A stretch of 64,000 nucleotides of DNA from an uncultured Eggerthellaceae bacterium. GTDB lineage: Bacteria; Actinomycetota; Coriobacteriia; Coriobacteriales; Eggerthellaceae. Below the pieces are notes generated by a model. That model had not been told where the DNA came from. It ran no database searches and saw only the letters and a program-made list of their open reading frames with translations. Made by a program: the position numbers and the translations under genes. Below, piece after piece: positions 62,841 to 64,000 of this stretch. The stretch is taken from assembly GCA_937892845.1 (NCBI GenBank), contig CALBGP010000029.1, positions 124,001 through 188,000 on the forward strand, written 5' to 3'. Numbering within the stretch: the stretch's first letter is position 1; each line of letters opens with the position of its first letter.

Positions 62841-63449
62841 ATGCAAACCGCGAAATCATGGATCTGCTCCGCCTTGTTCTTCCTGGTCACCACCGTGCTG
62901 TGCGGCGTGATCTACACCGGCGTCGTCACTGGCGCCGCCCAAGCCCTGTTCCCGCATGAAGCCAACGGCTCGATTATCGAAGTCGACGGCGTGAAGTACG
63001 GAAGCGAGGTGGTGGGCCAGCAGTTCACCGGCGAGACCCACATGTGGGGCCGCATCATGAACCCCAATGCCGGCACCTTCACCGACAACGAGGGCAATCC
63101 TGTGATGTGGTACGGTCCTTCGAACCTGAGCCCCGCAAGCGACGAATTCGACGCGCTCGTGGCCCAGCGCGTAGCCGAAATTCGCGCCGCACATCCTGAA
63201 AAAGTCAACGCACCCATCCCCAGCGACCTCGTGACCTGTTCCGGCTCCGGCCTTGACCCGCACATCTCGCCCGCAGCAGCCGAATACCAGGTCGACCGCC
63301 TGGCCCGCGCCAACGGCATCGCACCTGCCGAAGTCCGCACCATCATCGAGCTGTGCACCGAGCAGCCCCAGCTCGGCATCCTGGGCGACCCCTGTGTGAA
63401 CGTGCTGAAGGTCAATCTGATGCTTGACGGCATCCTGCCCGTCGAATAA
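62841..63449 (+). CDS. kdpC: Potassium-transporting ATPase subunit C
   Basis: 202 residues with one N-terminal membrane helix (SWICSALFFLVTTVLCGVIY) and an extracytoplasmic part with VVGQQFTGETHMWGR, GPSNLSPASDEFDALVAQRV, DLVTCSGSGLDPHISPAAAE and YQVDRLARANGI, all family hallmarks. It starts 12 bases after kdpB. Confidence 0.96.
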   Translation: MQTAKSWICSALFFLVTTVLCGVIYTGVVTGAAQALFPHEANGSIIEVDGVKYGSEVVGQQFTGETHMWGRIMNPNAGTFTDNEGNPVMWYGPSNLSPASDEFDALVAQRVAEIRAAHPEKVNAPIPSDLVTCSGSGLDPHISPAAAEYQVDRLARANGIAPAEVRTIIELCTEQPQLGILGDPCVNVLKVNLMLDGILPVE

Positions 63450-63579
63450 TCCGCTGCACCGTTCGAAGCTGCGGTGCCCCCTTGTCTTAAAACCCGCCGC
63501 GGGCGGCCCGGAAACGTCCCGGCGCCTCCCCCGGCGGGTGCTATCATGTAACAGCCCTACAACGGATGCGAGGAACTCC

Positions 63580-64000
63580 ATGGATGATCTGTTCGACACG
63601 GACCGGAAGCCCGATGCGAACCGAGACCCCGACGCGATTCTGCGCCGCGTCAACGCCGAAGAAGCGGAAACGCACGAGACGCGGGGCAAGCTGAAGATCT
63701 TTTTCGGATATGCCGCGGGCGTCGGCAAGACGTACGCCATGCTCGAAGCAGCGCATGCGCTCAAACGCAAGGGTGTCGATGTGGCGATCGGCTACGTGGA
63801 ACCGCACGCGAGGGCCGAAACCATGGCTCTGACCCAAGGCCTCGAACGCATCCCCTTGAAAGAAGTCGAACATCGCGGCATCAAGCTCCACGAATTCGAT
63901 CTGGACGCGACACTGCTTCGCAAACCCCAGGTTGTGCTCGTGGACGAGCTGGCACACACCAATTCACCGGAATGCCGCCACACCAAACGCTATCGCGATG
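63580..64000 (+). CDS. kdpD: KdpD sensor kinase, 5' part (cut by window end)
   Basis: 140 codons visible and still open at the edge. The N-terminal KdpD/Usp-type domain is clear: GKLKIFFGYAAGVGKTYAML (a Walker A-like GVGKT), DVAIGYVEPHARAETMALTQ, QVVLVDELAHTNSPECRHTK. It senses potassium limitation and phosphorylates KdpE. ATG 63580 follows GCGAGGAACTCC. A separate -10-like TATCAT lies at 63542-63547, so it may have its own promoter, and a GCACCG/CGGTGC stem lies after kdpC. Confidence 0.95.
   Translation, partial: MDDLFDTDRKPDANRDPDAILRRVNAEEAETHETRGKLKIFFGYAAGVGKTYAMLEAAHALKRKGVDVAIGYVEPHARAETMALTQGLERIPLKEVEHRGIKLHEFDLDATLLRKPQVVLVDELAHTNSPECRHTKRYRD

Overview
The window looks like chromosome of a GC-rich anaerobic actinobacterium of the class Coriobacteriia, most likely family Eggerthellaceae. 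This is inferred, not proven: a Tat-exported single-domain FAD reductase sits next to a 12-helix LuxR-type regulator, a second Tat-exported flavin/Fe-S oxidoreductase sits next to a LysR gene, Shine-Dalgarno sites are strong AGGAGG types, and htpG carries a CIRCE operator. The genus cannot be fixed from the sequence alone; Slackia would be my guess.

Layout. 0-12.5 kb: TSUP exporter, amino-acid permease, amidohydrolase, Tat FAD reductase with its LuxR regulator, two membrane proteins behind an XRE/DUF2975 pair, and an alpha/beta hydrolase. 12.5-23.5 kb: ligA, a MATE exporter, nnrD-acpS, glmS, and a YhgE/Pip permease with a degenerate ABC ATPase. 23.7-32.4 kb: tRNA-Leu(CAG), an XRE membrane regulator, engB-rnhA, a small exported protein, htpG with promoter and CIRCE, pyrE, and an ABC_trans_CmpB-type membrane protein. 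32.6-38.8 kb: a PadR-DUF1700-DUF4097-like overlapping operon, then a LysR gene divergent from a PaaK-type CoA ligase, an HTH-less LysR effector domain and a truncated LarE-like protein. 38.7-58.4 kb: an accessory region. It holds two MmeI-like restriction-methylation enzymes, one cut out of frame by a (GA)12 repeat, and a row of restriction genes with internal deletions (HsdR, YhcG-type nuclease, Mrr, AlbA_2/HsdS fusion, DUF4143 ATPases). Between these lie ordinary metabolic genes: the flavin oxidoreductase with LysR, two DMT exporters, and folE-HD-folB. The region ends beside tRNA-Arg(CCT). 58.8-64 kb: kdpFABC and the 5' part of kdpD, cut by the window edge.

The most notable observations are these. 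(i) The dinucleotide repeat lies inside an MmeI-like enzyme, between methyltransferase motif I and the catalytic NPPF motif, so the gene is a candidate phase-variable restriction-modification switch, OFF in this sequence. (ii) A dispersed intergenic element (about 4.3, 8.6 and 24.0 kb) ends in a long perfect hairpin whose two arms have changed in step between copies; more diverged copies of its GGCCA-containing core lie at 30.7, 45.7, 45.9 and 49.9 kb. (iii) Several nuclease and ATPase genes in one cluster keep both ends but have lost their catalytic cores. (iv) Evenly spaced direct repeats lie upstream of the intact DUF4143 ATPase gene and of its truncated relative. (v) A LysR effector domain without a DNA-binding domain is encoded beside a full-length LysR paralogue.
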